Part shown: positions 34,986 to 43,078 of the stretch, piece by piece | Numbering within the stretch: position 1 is the stretch's first letter | Layout: every line of letters begins with the position of its first letter | Source of the DNA: AC-32 sp963719275 | GTDB taxonomy: Bacteria; Actinomycetota; Thermoleophilia; Gaiellales; Gaiellaceae | Reading direction: 5' to 3' | NCBI GenBank assembly: GCA_963719275.1 | Contig: CAVRBT010000005.1 | Location: 186,001-250,000 of the forward strand | DNA: 64,000 bases | Position numbers and translations under genes: made by a program | Notes under the pieces: generated by a model | The model's database searches: none | The model's input: only the letters and a program-made list of their open reading frames with translations | Told to the model about the DNA's origin: nothing

Positions 34986-35777
34986 GTGGAGACGCGCGAG
35001 CGCCTCCTCGCGCTGCTCGACGCGTTCGAGGTCGTCGAGGGGCCAGCGGCCTCGCGTGAACAAGTAGAGCGCGTGCACGCCTCCGCGTACCTCGACCGGC
35101 TCGCTGCGATCGAGGTGCCGACCCTGCTCGACCCCGACACCGTCGCGTCGGCGACGAGCTACGAAGCCGCGCTGCTCGCCGCCGGCTGCACGTTGGCCGC
35201 AGTCGACCGCGGCGGCTTCGCACTGGTGCGCCCGCCGGGACACCACGCGCTGCCCGGCCGGGCGATGGGCTTCTGCCTCGTCGACAACGTCGCGGTCGCG
35301 GCCCGCTACGCACAGGCCGAGCTGGACGTCGGTCGGGTGGCGATCGTCGACTGGGACGTGCACCACGGGAACGGGACGCAGGACATCTTCTGGGACGACG
35401 CGTCGGTGCTCTTCGCCTCGCTGCACCAGTGGCCGTTCTACCCGGGCACCGGCGGCCCCGGCGAGGAGAACGAGACGACGGTGAACGTGCCGCTGCCGGC
35501 CGGCTCCGGCGACGACGAGTACCTGCGGGCGTTCGCCGAGCGCGTCGAGCCGGCGGTGCGCGCGTTCGAGCCCGAGCTCGTACTCGTGTCGGCGGGCTTC
35601 GACGCGCACGTGGACGATCCGCTCGCCGGCATGCGTGTGACGCGCGACGGCTTCCGCGAGCTCGCGCGCCGCTCGGCGGCGCTGGCACCGCGCGTCGCGG
35701 CTGTGCTCGAGGGCGGCTACGACCCGCGCACGCTTCCGTCGCTCGTCGAGTCGGCGCGGGAAGGCTTCGCGAAATGA
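34986..35777 (+). CDS. Histone-deacetylase-family deacetylase
   Basis: At least 263 residues. Catalytic residues of the class II/acetylpolyamine amidohydrolase fold are complete: LVRPPGHHALPG (tandem His), IVDWDVHHGNGTQDIFW (Asp and His zinc ligands), FYPGTGGPGE and LVSAGFDAHVDDPL (third Asp). It removes acetyl groups from lysines, polyamines or small amines. The first available start is the GTG at 34986, but family-like sequence (VSHPSLGELHPTEPH, normally the N-terminal strand and loop) extends in frame back to about 34935 without an ATG, GTG or TTG. A CTG at 34953 or another unusual start is possible. A hairpin terminator follows. Confidence 0.88.
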   Translation: METRERLLALLDAFEVVEGPAASREQVERVHASAYLDRLAAIEVPTLLDPDTVASATSYEAALLAAGCTLAAVDRGGFALVRPPGHHALPGRAMGFCLVDNVAVAARYAQAELDVGRVAIVDWDVHHGNGTQDIFWDDASVLFASLHQWPFYPGTGGPGEENETTVNVPLPAGSGDDEYLRAFAERVEPAVRAFEPELVLVSAGFDAHVDDPLAGMRVTRDGFRELARRSAALAPRVAAVLEGGYDPRTLPSLVESAREGFAK

Positions 35778-35779
35778 GA

Positions 35780-35806
35780 ACGGCCGGCCCGTCGAGGGCC
35801 GGCCGT
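35780..35806 (+). terminator. Hairpin terminator after the deacetylase gene
   Basis: ACGGCCGGCCC and GGGCCGGCCGT form a perfect 11-bp stem with a GTCGA loop starting 3 bases after the stop codon. Confidence 0.75.
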
Positions 35807-35880
35807 AACGCCGAGGGAAGCACAGAGCCACCGCGCTCCGACACCCAAGGAGACCGGTGTCGCGCTAAGTATCGGCGTTC
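35807..35880. other. Nested inverted repeats between convergent genes
   Basis: AACGCCGA (35807-35814) pairs with TCGGCGTT (35872-35879). Inside lies CGACACC...GGTGTCG with a 10-nt loop CAAGGAGACC. The result is a 73-nt compact fold between two hairpin terminators. No gene is visible in this stretch. It may be an extended 3' UTR structure or a small RNA. Confidence 0.4.
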
Positions 35881-35906
35881 GCCGAGCGCAAGCGTGGGTG
35901 ATTCGC

Positions 35907-35925
35907 ATCCCCCACGGTGGGGGAT
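35907..35925 (-). terminator. Hairpin at the end of the response-regulator gene
   Basis: ATCCCCCA and TGGGGGAT flank a CGG loop 3 bp past the stop codon of the minus-strand NarL-type gene. It is a perfect 8-bp stem. Confidence 0.6.
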
Positions 35926-35928
35926 TCG

Positions 35929-36567
35929 CTAGGCCGCGCGGGCCGTTGCGAGCGCGTCCAGGGCCTCGCGGCGCGAGGAGACGTTCAGCTTCCGCAACAG
36001 GCTCTTCACGTGCGAACGGACGGTGTGCTCGGAGATGAAGAGCCGCGCCGCGATCTCGTCGGTGCCGAGGTGCTCGTCGAGCAGCAGAAGCACCTCGAGC
36101 TCGCGCGCGCTCAGCGAACGGGCGATCTCCTCCGGGACGCCGTGACCGACACCGCCCTGGCGAACCTGTTCCAGCAGCCGCCGCGCAACCTCGCCGGACA
36201 GCGCGGCCTCGCCCTGCGCCACCCCGCGCAGGAACTCCGCGATCCGCTCCGGCGGCTCGCTCTTCAGCAGGTAGCCGGCCGCCCCGCCGCGGATCGCCGC
36301 GAGCAGGTTCTCTTCGGTTCCCGACGCCGTCAGGACGACGACCTCGGCCTCGGGCGCCGCCTCGCGGATCCGCGGCAGTGCCTGCAGGCCGTCCAGTCCC
36401 GGCATCGACAGGTCGAGCAGCACGAGGTCGGGCTGCAGGCGCCGCGCCGCCTCGATGGCCTCCCTGCCGTCGGCCGCCTCGCCCGCGACCGAGAAGCCGT
36501 GACTCTCGAGCAGCGAGGACAGCGCCGCGCGCGTGATCGGGTGGTCGTCCACGAGCAGGATCCGCAT
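35929..36567 (-). CDS. NarL/FixJ-family response regulator
   Basis: A 212-residue protein starting at the ATG complementary to 36565-36567. The receiver domain has LLVDDHPITRAALSSLLESH (acidic pocket), the phosphorylated Asp in PDLVLLDLSMPGLDG (about residue 54) and VLTASG with the conserved Lys in GYLLKSEP. The C-terminal LuxR HTH reads LSARELEVLLLLDEHLGTDE, then ISEHTVRSHVKSLLRKLNVS. It is divergent from a matching histidine kinase gene with 42 bp between the starts, so the two form a two-component pair under a shared promoter region. Confidence 0.92.
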   Translation of the reverse strand: MRILLVDDHPITRAALSSLLESHGFSVAGEAADGREAIEAARRLQPDLVLLDLSMPGLDGLQALPRIREAAPEAEVVVLTASGTEENLLAAIRGGAAGYLLKSEPPERIAEFLRGVAQGEAALSGEVARRLLEQVRQGGVGHGVPEEIARSLSARELEVLLLLDEHLGTDEIAARLFISEHTVRSHVKSLLRKLNVSSRREALDALATARAA

Positions 36568-36609
36568 GCGCCTCTTATCGGCAGCGCTTCGACTGCCGAA
36601 AAGGGGTTT

Positions 36610-37989
36610 GTGCGGCACGAAGAGCGCGACGACTATCAGGCCTGGCTCTGGAGCACGGTGCTCCTGATCGGGCTGCTTGGCGCTGCGCTCGCGCTGTTCG
36701 TCGCCTACCCGACCCTCCGCAACAGCTACGCGCTCCCGCAGGCGCGGCTCGTGCTCGACACCGTCGTGATGGTCGCGGCCCTGATCGTCGCCCTGCTCGC
36801 GGGGATCCGGTTCTCCGTGGACGGGCGGCGGCTCGACCTCTTGCTCTGCGGCGGCTTCAGCGCGGCGGCGGCCTCGATGCTCGCCTTCTCGATCGCCCCC
36901 ATGGTCGGCGGCCAGCCGCTCCATCCCGTCGAGGCGTGGGCCGGGATCGGCGGGCGTCTCTTCGCCTGGGTGCTGATCGCGGCGGCGCCGTTCTCGAACC
37001 GCCGCTCGAGCGCCCGCGGCCGCGCCCTCGGCGAGATGCTGCTCGGCGTCGCGATCGTGCTCGCACTGTGTTGGGGCATCGCGAGCAAGGCCGGTTCCGC
37101 GCTCCCGCCGCTCATCGGCGACGACGGCGACCAGCCGCTGCTGCTGACCGCCGCCCTTGCCGCGCGAGCGCTGCTCTCGCTGGTGGCGATGGTCGGCTTC
37201 GGGCTCCGCTTCCGGTCACGCCGCAACGACCTCGACCGCTGGCTCTGTCTGGGCGCGACGCTGGCGCTGTTCGCCGAGCTGAACTACGTCTTCACGCCGG
37301 TACTCTCGAGCGGCTACATCTCGCAGGGCGACTTCTTGCGCCTGCTGTCGTACGGCGTGCTGCTCGTGGGCGTGTGGCGCGCGATCCGCCATGCGGAGTT
37401 CGGCCGCGCCGTCGCGGAGGAGCGCGCCCGCGTCGCACGCGAGATCCACGACGGGCTCGCGCAGTACCTCTTCGCAGTCTCGACGCATGCGGCGATGCTC
37501 GAAAGCGGTGCCGACCCGAAGAGGACGCTCGCCCAGCTGAAGGAGGCCGCGGCGGCCGCGCAGCAGGAGGCGCGCTTCGCGGTGCTCGCGCTTTCGTCCG
37601 CGGGCGGTTCGGCCCCGTTCGACTCCGCGTTGCGCCGCTACGTCGACTTCCTCACCGCCGACGGCGAGCTCGAGGTCGACCTCGAGCTCCAGGACGGGAT
37701 CCGCCTCGCGCCCGATGAGCAGATCGAGGTCTTCCGCATCGTCCAGGAAGGGCTCGCGAACGCGCGCAAGCATGCCCACGCTCGCCGCGCGGAGGTGCGG
37801 ATCGAGGAGCGCGCCGGCGAGCGCTTCGTGACCGTCGTCGACGACGGCTCCGGCTTCGACGAGAACGGCATTGCGCCCGGCCAGGGCCTGAAGAACATGC
37901 GCGCGCGGGCCGACTCGATCGGGGGCGGCTTCCGTCTCGTGTCGATGCCCGGCCGCGGGACGGCGCTCGAGGTCGTGCTCCGCGCCTAG
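36610..37989 (+). CDS. Membrane sensor histidine kinase (HisKA_3/NarX type)
   Basis: A 459-residue protein with a GTG start preceded by AAAAGGGG. Residues about 15-255 contain about eight hydrophobic helices and no recognisable soluble sensor, so the signal is probably perceived in the membrane. The dimerisation and phosphoacceptor helix is ERARVAREIHDGLAQYLFAV with the His at about residue 281. The ATPase domain has the N-box LANARKHAHA and DDGSGFDENG. It phosphorylates the divergent NarL-type regulator. The stimulus is unknown. Confidence 0.9.
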   Translation: MRHEERDDYQAWLWSTVLLIGLLGAALALFVAYPTLRNSYALPQARLVLDTVVMVAALIVALLAGIRFSVDGRRLDLLLCGGFSAAAASMLAFSIAPMVGGQPLHPVEAWAGIGGRLFAWVLIAAAPFSNRRSSARGRALGEMLLGVAIVLALCWGIASKAGSALPPLIGDDGDQPLLLTAALAARALLSLVAMVGFGLRFRSRRNDLDRWLCLGATLALFAELNYVFTPVLSSGYISQGDFLRLLSYGVLLVGVWRAIRHAEFGRAVAEERARVAREIHDGLAQYLFAVSTHAAMLESGADPKRTLAQLKEAAAAAQQEARFAVLALSSAGGSAPFDSALRRYVDFLTADGELEVDLELQDGIRLAPDEQIEVFRIVQEGLANARKHAHARRAEVRIEERAGERFVTVVDDGSGFDENGIAPGQGLKNMRARADSIGGGFRLVSMPGRGTALEVVLRA

Positions 37990-38111
37990 AACGGTGTTTT
38001 CAACTCGGAGTACTACGCCGAAAAGCGCACTTCAATATCACTTGTAATCCTCGTTGTAAGAATCCGTCGCGGTGGCCGCTCGCGTCGCGGCTCGCGGGTA
38101 CGTACCGGTAC

Positions 38112-38669
38112 GTGCTACTCGCAAGCGTTGTGGCTTCGGCCCTGGCGCTCGCGGGAGCGCCCTCCGTGCCGGCGGCAGGCACCGGCGCTCTCCCGCCCCG
38201 CACCTCGTGCCGTGGTCAGTCCGACCTCGGGGCTCCGGTCGCCGTCCAGCTGCGCGCCATGCGCTGCCTGATCAACTGGACGCGCAGACACGCGGGGCTG
38301 TCGACAGCGACGCGGAACGCCGAGCTCGACCGCTCGGCCTCGCTGCGGGCGCGGGACATCAGGCGCTGCCAGGACTTCTCGCACACCCCGTGCGGGCAGG
38401 CGTTCATCACCGTCTTCACCGTCGTCCACTACTTCACGGGCACTGCTGCAGTAGGCGAGAACCTCGCGTGGGGCCAGGGCCGCCTCGGCACCGCCCGCTC
38501 CGCGATGGCGAGCTGGCTCGCCTCGCCCCCGCACCGGGAGATCCTCTTTACGGCCAAGTGGCGCGACCTCGGCATCGGCCGAGCGCACGGCACGCTTTTC
38601 GGCAGGCCGAACGTGACCATCTGGGTGGCGCAGTTCGGGCGGCGTCGGCTCAACCCGCCGCTCCCATAG
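38112..38669 (+). CDS. Secreted CAP/SCP-domain protein
   Basis: A 185-residue protein with an N-terminal hydrophobic signal (LLASVVASALALAGAPSVPA) and a CAP domain: the helix LRAMRCLINWTRRHAGL, the pocket histidine in DFSHTPCGQAF, the VGENLAWGQG motif, and MASWLASPPHREILF. Bacterial CAP proteins are extracellular with poorly known functions. Four cysteines probably form disulfides, as expected outside the cell. The GTG start lacks a good ribosome binding site. The 122 bp upstream are comparatively AT-rich and contain a TTGTAA direct repeat, but no convincing promoter. Confidence 0.83.
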   Translation: MLLASVVASALALAGAPSVPAAGTGALPPRTSCRGQSDLGAPVAVQLRAMRCLINWTRRHAGLSTATRNAELDRSASLRARDIRRCQDFSHTPCGQAFITVFTVVHYFTGTAAVGENLAWGQGRLGTARSAMASWLASPPHREILFTAKWRDLGIGRAHGTLFGRPNVTIWVAQFGRRRLNPPLP

Positions 38670-38675
38670 CGACCG

Positions 38676-39587
38676 CTACCAGTCCTCGCCCGAGTAGAAC
38701 CGCGGCCAGACGTCGCTCGTCCGCTCGCGGAGCGTGTCGATCTCTTCGGGCGTCAGCTCGCCGCGCCAGCGGCCGAGGCTCGCGGCACTGTCAAGCTCGA
38801 CCGCGTGCGGGGTCGGCGGCTCCGACGGGTTTCCCGACGAGCTGGCGCGCTCGATCTCCGCCCGCGCGGCCTCCGTTAGCTCCAGGCCCAGCCGCTCGTA
38901 GAGCCGCTCGAAGCTCCCGGGCGGCTCGAGCGAGACGTCCTCGTGCCGGAGGAAGACCCAGTCCTCGTGGCGCTCGCGATACGTGGCCACTGCGTTGTAC
39001 AGCAGCCGCCAGAGCAGCGCGGCCTGCGCGAGAAGGTCGCCCGGCTCCCGCGCCTGCGCGCGGATCTCGTTCTCGTAGGGCTGGATGACATCGGGAACCC
39101 GACCGTCGTCGAGGAACGTCGCGAAACTGTGCCTCCAGCCGAGCCGCTTGAGGCTCGACGCGAAGGCCGCGGGGTGCCGGATCAGCACCACGACGTCCAT
39201 GTCGAAGCGCTGGGCGAGCCACTCCGCCGAGAGGAGCGCGATCGGGTCCTTCATCAGCGGTCGTGGGCGGCGGCGCCGCACACGCTGAACCCGCGCGAAG
39301 TCGCGGAGCGTCCTCGCGACGTCTTTCGGCCGGTGCCGCGTTCGAAGCCGAGGGACGAGCTCGTAGCGAAACGTCAGCGCGTGCTCGAGCTCGGACGCGT
39401 AGCGCGCCTCGTTCTCACGCGTGACGACCGTGAAGTAGCGGTCGAAGCGACCCGCACTGAAGCGCGGGTTGAAGGGCTCGTGCACGTAGCCGACGCCGGG
39501 GGCGAGCGCGAGCATCTTCCCCACCCACGTGGTGCCGGACCGGTGGGCGCCGGTGACGAGGATCGGATGCTTGGGGCTCGTGGTCAC
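38676..39587 (-). CDS. Sulfotransferase-family protein
   Basis: A 303-residue protein if started at the GTG complementary to 39585-39587. The PAPS-binding P-loop is LVTGAHRSGTTWVGKMLAL (about residues 10-28). The 3'-phosphate motif lies around VVLIRHPAAFASSLKRLGWR (about 165-184), followed by a helical C-terminal region. Sulfotransferases move sulfate from PAPS to carbohydrates, lipids or other acceptors. The acceptor is unknown. It is 6 bp from the convergent CAP gene and 40 bp from the amino-acid permease gene upstream on the same strand. Confidence 0.85.
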   Translation of the reverse strand: MTTSPKHPILVTGAHRSGTTWVGKMLALAPGVGYVHEPFNPRFSAGRFDRYFTVVTRENEARYASELEHALTFRYELVPRLRTRHRPKDVARTLRDFARVQRVRRRRPRPLMKDPIALLSAEWLAQRFDMDVVVLIRHPAAFASSLKRLGWRHSFATFLDDGRVPDVIQPYENEIRAQAREPGDLLAQAALLWRLLYNAVATYRERHEDWVFLRHEDVSLEPPGSFERLYERLGLELTEAARAEIERASSSGNPSEPPTPHAVELDSAASLGRWRGELTPEEIDTLRERTSDVWPRFYSGEDW

Positions 39588-39627
39588 GGGCGCCGAAGAT
39601 ACCGCGGGCCACAGAATCAGCAGGTCG

Positions 39628-40905
39628 CTACGCGATTGTCCGCTTCGCGTCGCTCGACTCGGAAACGCCCGACCGGCGCAACAGCGCGCGGCCGAGGACA
39701 CCGACCGCAAGCACGGCCGTGCCGGCAATCACGGCCGAGACCGGCAGCGTCACGACGAGCGTCGCGCACGCGAGGACGCCGACCACGTTCAGCGCGCGGG
39801 GCCAGCGGCGCCGCTCGGGCGGCTGGGTGTACGCAGAGGCGTTGGCGATCGCGTAGTAGGTGAGCACGCCGAACGACGAAAAGCCGATCGCGCCGCGGAG
39901 GTCCGTCGTGAGGACGAGGAGGCAGACGACGGCTCCGACGGCCAACTCGGCGCGGGCAGGCACCCGGTGCACAGGGTCGACAGCGGAAAGTCGTCGGGGA
40001 AGGTCGCCGTTGCGCGCCATCGCGAGCGAGGTGCGGCCGATGCCGGCGATCAGCGCGAGCAGCGCGCCGAGACTCGCGATCGCGGCTCCGACGCGCACCA
40101 CCGGGACCGACCACGCTGCGCCGACCGCTTTCGCCGCGGTGGCGAGCGGCGTCGAGCTCGCGGCGAGCGCCGCCGGTCCGGCCGCGAGCAGCGCGGTGAG
40201 GCCTACCGCGGCGTAGACCGCGACGGTGATGCCGAGCGCAAGCGGAATCGCCCGGGGAATCGTCCGCTCCGGGTCGCGCACCTCCTCGCCGAGCGTCGCG
40301 ATCCGCGCGTACCCCGCGAAGGCGAAGAAGAGGAGGCCCGCCGACTGCAGCACGCCGTAGACGCCGTGGGGTGAGGAGCCCGTCAGATTCGAGCCGTCCG
40401 TGCCACCGCTCGCGAGGATCGCCGCGACCACGACGAGCAGCGCGAGCAGCGACCCCGCGACGAGCACGCGCGTGAGCCCGGCGGTGCGCGTGATCCCGCG
40501 GCAGTTCGCCGCCGTCAGGGCGGCGACCGCGAGCACGGCGGCCAGACGCTGCGCCCACGTCGAGCCGGGGACGGCATAGGAGGCGAAGGTGAGCGCCATC
40601 GCCGCGCAGGACGCGGTCTTGCCGACGACGAACCCCCACCCCGCGAGAAAGCCCCACCACTCGCCGAGCCGCTCACGGCCGTAGACGTAGGTCCCGCCCG
40701 AGGTCGGGTACTGAGCCGCGAGCTGCGCGGACGCGACGGCGTTGCAGTAGGCGACGCCCGCCGCGAGGGCGAGCCCGATGAGAAGCGCGGTTCCCGCTGC
40801 CGCGGCCGCCGGGGCGAAGGCCGAGAAGACGCCTGCGCCGATCATCGAGCCGAGCCCGATGACGACCGCGTCGCCCGTGCCGAGGCGGCGCGCGAGCCTC
40901 GTCAC
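39628..40905 (-). CDS. APC-superfamily amino-acid permease
   Basis: A 425-residue transporter with about 11-12 helices, starting at a GTG that overlaps the stop of the HIT-like gene (GTGA). The conserved first helix motif GLGSMIGAGVFSAFAPAAAA is the substrate-binding unwound region of APC transporters. Other landmarks are YPTSGGTYVYGRERLGEWWG and LFFAFAGYARIATLGEEVRD. It likely exchanges or imports amino acids or polyamines. It is the third gene of a TetR-HIT-permease operon. Confidence 0.9.
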   Translation of the reverse strand: MTRLARRLGTGDAVVIGLGSMIGAGVFSAFAPAAAAAGTALLIGLALAAGVAYCNAVASAQLAAQYPTSGGTYVYGRERLGEWWGFLAGWGFVVGKTASCAAMALTFASYAVPGSTWAQRLAAVLAVAALTAANCRGITRTAGLTRVLVAGSLLALLVVVAAILASGGTDGSNLTGSSPHGVYGVLQSAGLLFFAFAGYARIATLGEEVRDPERTIPRAIPLALGITVAVYAAVGLTALLAAGPAALAASSTPLATAAKAVGAAWSVPVVRVGAAIASLGALLALIAGIGRTSLAMARNGDLPRRLSAVDPVHRVPARAELAVGAVVCLLVLTTDLRGAIGFSSFGVLTYYAIANASAYTQPPERRRWPRALNVVGVLACATLVVTLPVSAVIAGTAVLAVGVLGRALLRRSGVSESSDAKRTIA

Positions 40906-41399
40906 ATCGCGGCCGCGACCCGCTCGGCCGCTGCGGCCAGTTCCTCGTCGGGCACGTTCGGCAACACGTCCTCCCAGAGCGGCAGCATCATGCCCGAGGC
41001 CTCCACCATGCCGAGCGGGCGCGGGATGAACCAGACGTGGAAGTGAGCGCCGCCGTCGCCCCAGCGGTAGAGGTGGACACGCGCGACGTCCCCGAACGAG
41101 AGGATCGCCCGCTCGACGCGCGCCGCAACGCGGCCGAAGTCGGCCTGCAGCGGCTCGGGGAGGTCGCTGAAGGAGTCGACGTGGACGCGGCTCGCCAGCC
41201 AGACCGCGCCGGGGAGGCTTCCGCCGACGGGCGGGTGGAGCGTCCAGTTGTCGTCCGACCAGACGGCGCTCGTGGTCTTGCCTCCGCAAATGGCGCACGG
41301 CGGTCCGCCTGGCTCGCCACGTCGAGGCGGCTCCGGGATGACGCGCTCGCCGGGCTCCCGCGGAACCAGCGGCTCGGTGTAGGGCAGGGTCATGGTCAC
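40902..41399 (-). CDS. HIT-like nucleotide-binding/hydrolase protein
   Basis: A 165-residue protein with the histidine-triad-like motif GGAHFHVWFIPRP. The first two His are present, the second being the nucleophile in HIT enzymes, while the third position of H-x-H-x-H is Trp. A CAICGG pair near residues 35-40 may form half of a metal site. HIT proteins cleave nucleotidyl phosphoramidates or dinucleotides. The start overlaps the TetR stop (ATGA) and the stop overlaps the permease start, so the three genes are tightly coupled. Whether it is catalytic is uncertain. Confidence 0.8.
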   Translation of the reverse strand: MTMTLPYTEPLVPREPGERVIPEPPRRGEPGGPPCAICGGKTTSAVWSDDNWTLHPPVGGSLPGAVWLASRVHVDSFSDLPEPLQADFGRVAARVERAILSFGDVARVHLYRWGDGGAHFHVWFIPRPLGMVEASGMMLPLWEDVLPNVPDEELAAAAERVAAAM

Positions 41400-42001
41400 G
41401 ATGGCTCCTTTCGTCGGTCGTTCGCGAGGCCGTTGAGCACGACGTCGACGACGCAGCTGGTGGTCCGCTCTGCAGGCCAGCCGTGGCGGCCGCGGAGGTG
41501 GACGTAGGTCCAGGCGACCGCGTTGAAGGCCACGTTCGCCGCCTCGACGAGGTCGTCGCCGGGCTCGAGCGAGCCGTCGGCGGCGCCTTCGCGCAGGAAC
41601 TGGATGAACGGGTGAAGGTAGTCGGGCGGCTGCCCGGGGGCCGTGTCCTGGTGAAACGCCTCGTCGTTTGCGAGCATCAGCGGGAGGTGGCGGTCGAGCA
41701 GCTCGCAGAGCGCGACGAGCCCGCGCTCGAGCCGGTCGCGGCCGGTGCCGCCTGCGGTGAGGATCGGGTACATCGTCTCGCGGAAGTCCGCCGCGAGCTC
41801 GCCCACGAGTGCGCCGACGAGCACCTCGCGCGTCAGGCCCTGCCGCCAGAGCGTCGACCGCGCCCGGCCCGCGGCCACGGCCACCCGCTCGAGCGTCAGC
41901 CCGTCCCAGCCCTGCTCGCGCAGAACGGCGATCGTCGCGCGGTGAAGCTCGGCCCCGACGACGGGGTCGCTGCGCTCATGCACCGTCTTCGCTTCGTTCA
42001 T
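41396..42001 (-). CDS. TetR-family transcriptional regulator
   Basis: A 201-residue regulator starting at the ATG complementary to 41999-42001. The N-terminal HTH is LHRATIAVLREQGWDGLTLE, then RVAVAAGRARSTLWRQG. The helical C-terminal ligand domain follows. TetR proteins usually repress their own operon and release DNA on ligand binding. Here the probable targets are the coupled HIT and permease genes. A decayed fragment of a second TetR gene lies just upstream. Confidence 0.87.
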   Translation of the reverse strand: MNEAKTVHERSDPVVGAELHRATIAVLREQGWDGLTLERVAVAAGRARSTLWRQGLTREVLVGALVGELAADFRETMYPILTAGGTGRDRLERGLVALCELLDRHLPLMLANDEAFHQDTAPGQPPDYLHPFIQFLREGAADGSLEPGDDLVEAANVAFNAVAWTYVHLRGRHGWPAERTTSCVVDVVLNGLANDRRKEPS

Positions 42002-42045
42002 GCATCGCGTATGTTGCACGACGACCCAGCTGAGCGCAAGCTCGC

Positions 42046-42340
42046 TCAGCCCGGCTGCGCGCCGAACATCCTGAGAACGCTTGCGCGCAGAGCCTCCAAG
42101 GCGTTTTTCGCCGTCAGGCGTCCAGCTCGGACCTCTTCGGCCGCCGCATGCGAGAGGGCCAGGAACGCGGTCAGCAGCCACGGCGCCGGAAGCGCGCGGT
42201 CGAACTCCCCGCGGCTCTGGCCGCGTGTAATCAGCCGTTCGAGGCGCTCGAGGATTGGTCGATGGAGGGCGAGCTCCTCCTCCGGCGACAGCTCCACGCG
42301 AAGGTCCATGAGCACCGGGTAGCGCTCGAGGGTTCCCCGG
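42046..42340 (-). pseudogene. TetR-family regulator remnant (C-terminal half only)
   Basis: About 98 residues similar to the ligand-binding half of TetR proteins (ERYPVLMDLRVELSPEEELA, RPILERLERLITRGQSRGEF, then LLTAFLALSHAAAEEVRAGR). The DNA-binding HTH is absent: sequence identity stops near 42340, where an oppositely oriented MMPL transporter fragment begins. This is a truncated gene unable to bind DNA by itself. Confidence 0.75.
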
Positions 42341-42934
42341 CCTTCCCGACACGCTCGTGACCGGCACCACCGCCCACTACGTCGACCTCCAGGGGAGCCT
42401 CGGAGAGCACCTGCGGTTCGCGCTGGCGATCGTGGCCGTGCTGACGTTCGCGTTGCTCTTCGCGATGACCGGCTCGGCGGTCTTGCCGCTCAAGCCTTTC
42501 AGCAGGGCCGGCTCGAGGGCCTGCTCGGCTTCACAAGCCAGGGGGGCCTCGAAGCGCCGCAGCTGCTGCTGCTATTCGCGGTCGTCTTCGGGCTCCCCAC
42601 CGACTACGGCGTGTTCCTGCTCTCGCGGATCAAGGAGGCGCGCGATGCCGGCCACACGGAGTCCGAGGCAATCGCCGTCGGGCTCGACCGGACAGGCCGA
42701 ATCGTCACCTCGGCCGCGCTGCTCCTCGCGGTGGCTTTCGGTGCGTTTCTCACCTCGCACATCGTGATCACCAAGGAGCTTGGCCTCGGCACCGCGGCTG
42801 CGGTCATGCTCGATGCCACCATCGTCCGCGCCTTGCTCGTGCCTGCGTTGATGCGGCTGCTCGGGCGCTGGAACTGGTGGGTGCCGTCACCGTTGCGCCG
42901 GCTTCATGCACCGCTCCGCCTCGGTGAGGCATGA
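42339..42934 (+). pseudogene. MMPL/RND transporter remnant
   Basis: Pieces of the C-terminal half of an MMPL-family membrane exporter. VTGTTAHYVDLQGSLGEHLR and LLFAMTGSAVLPLK occur in one frame. QQGRLEGLLGFTSQGGLEAP, FGLPTDYGVFLLSRIKEARD and LGLGTAAAVMLDATIVRALL then follow in another. Between LPLK and QQGRLEG about 20-25 residues are missing relative to the family, and the frame changes there (about 42495-42503). The N-terminal two-thirds is absent and no start is available. A single deletion probably removed the divergent promoter region together with the 5' halves of this gene and the TetR gene. Confidence 0.8.
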
Positions 42935-43078
42935 GGCCGCGGGGCTGAGTCAGCGGTGTCCCGGTTGGGTGAAAGGCGCGCGCCTGTAAGTAGTTCGTAA
43001 AGCGGCGGATTTATGTGTTTGCCGTCATAGATGTGCGGCGAAGCCACACGTAGATCGCAATCCGATCAGGGGGACATC

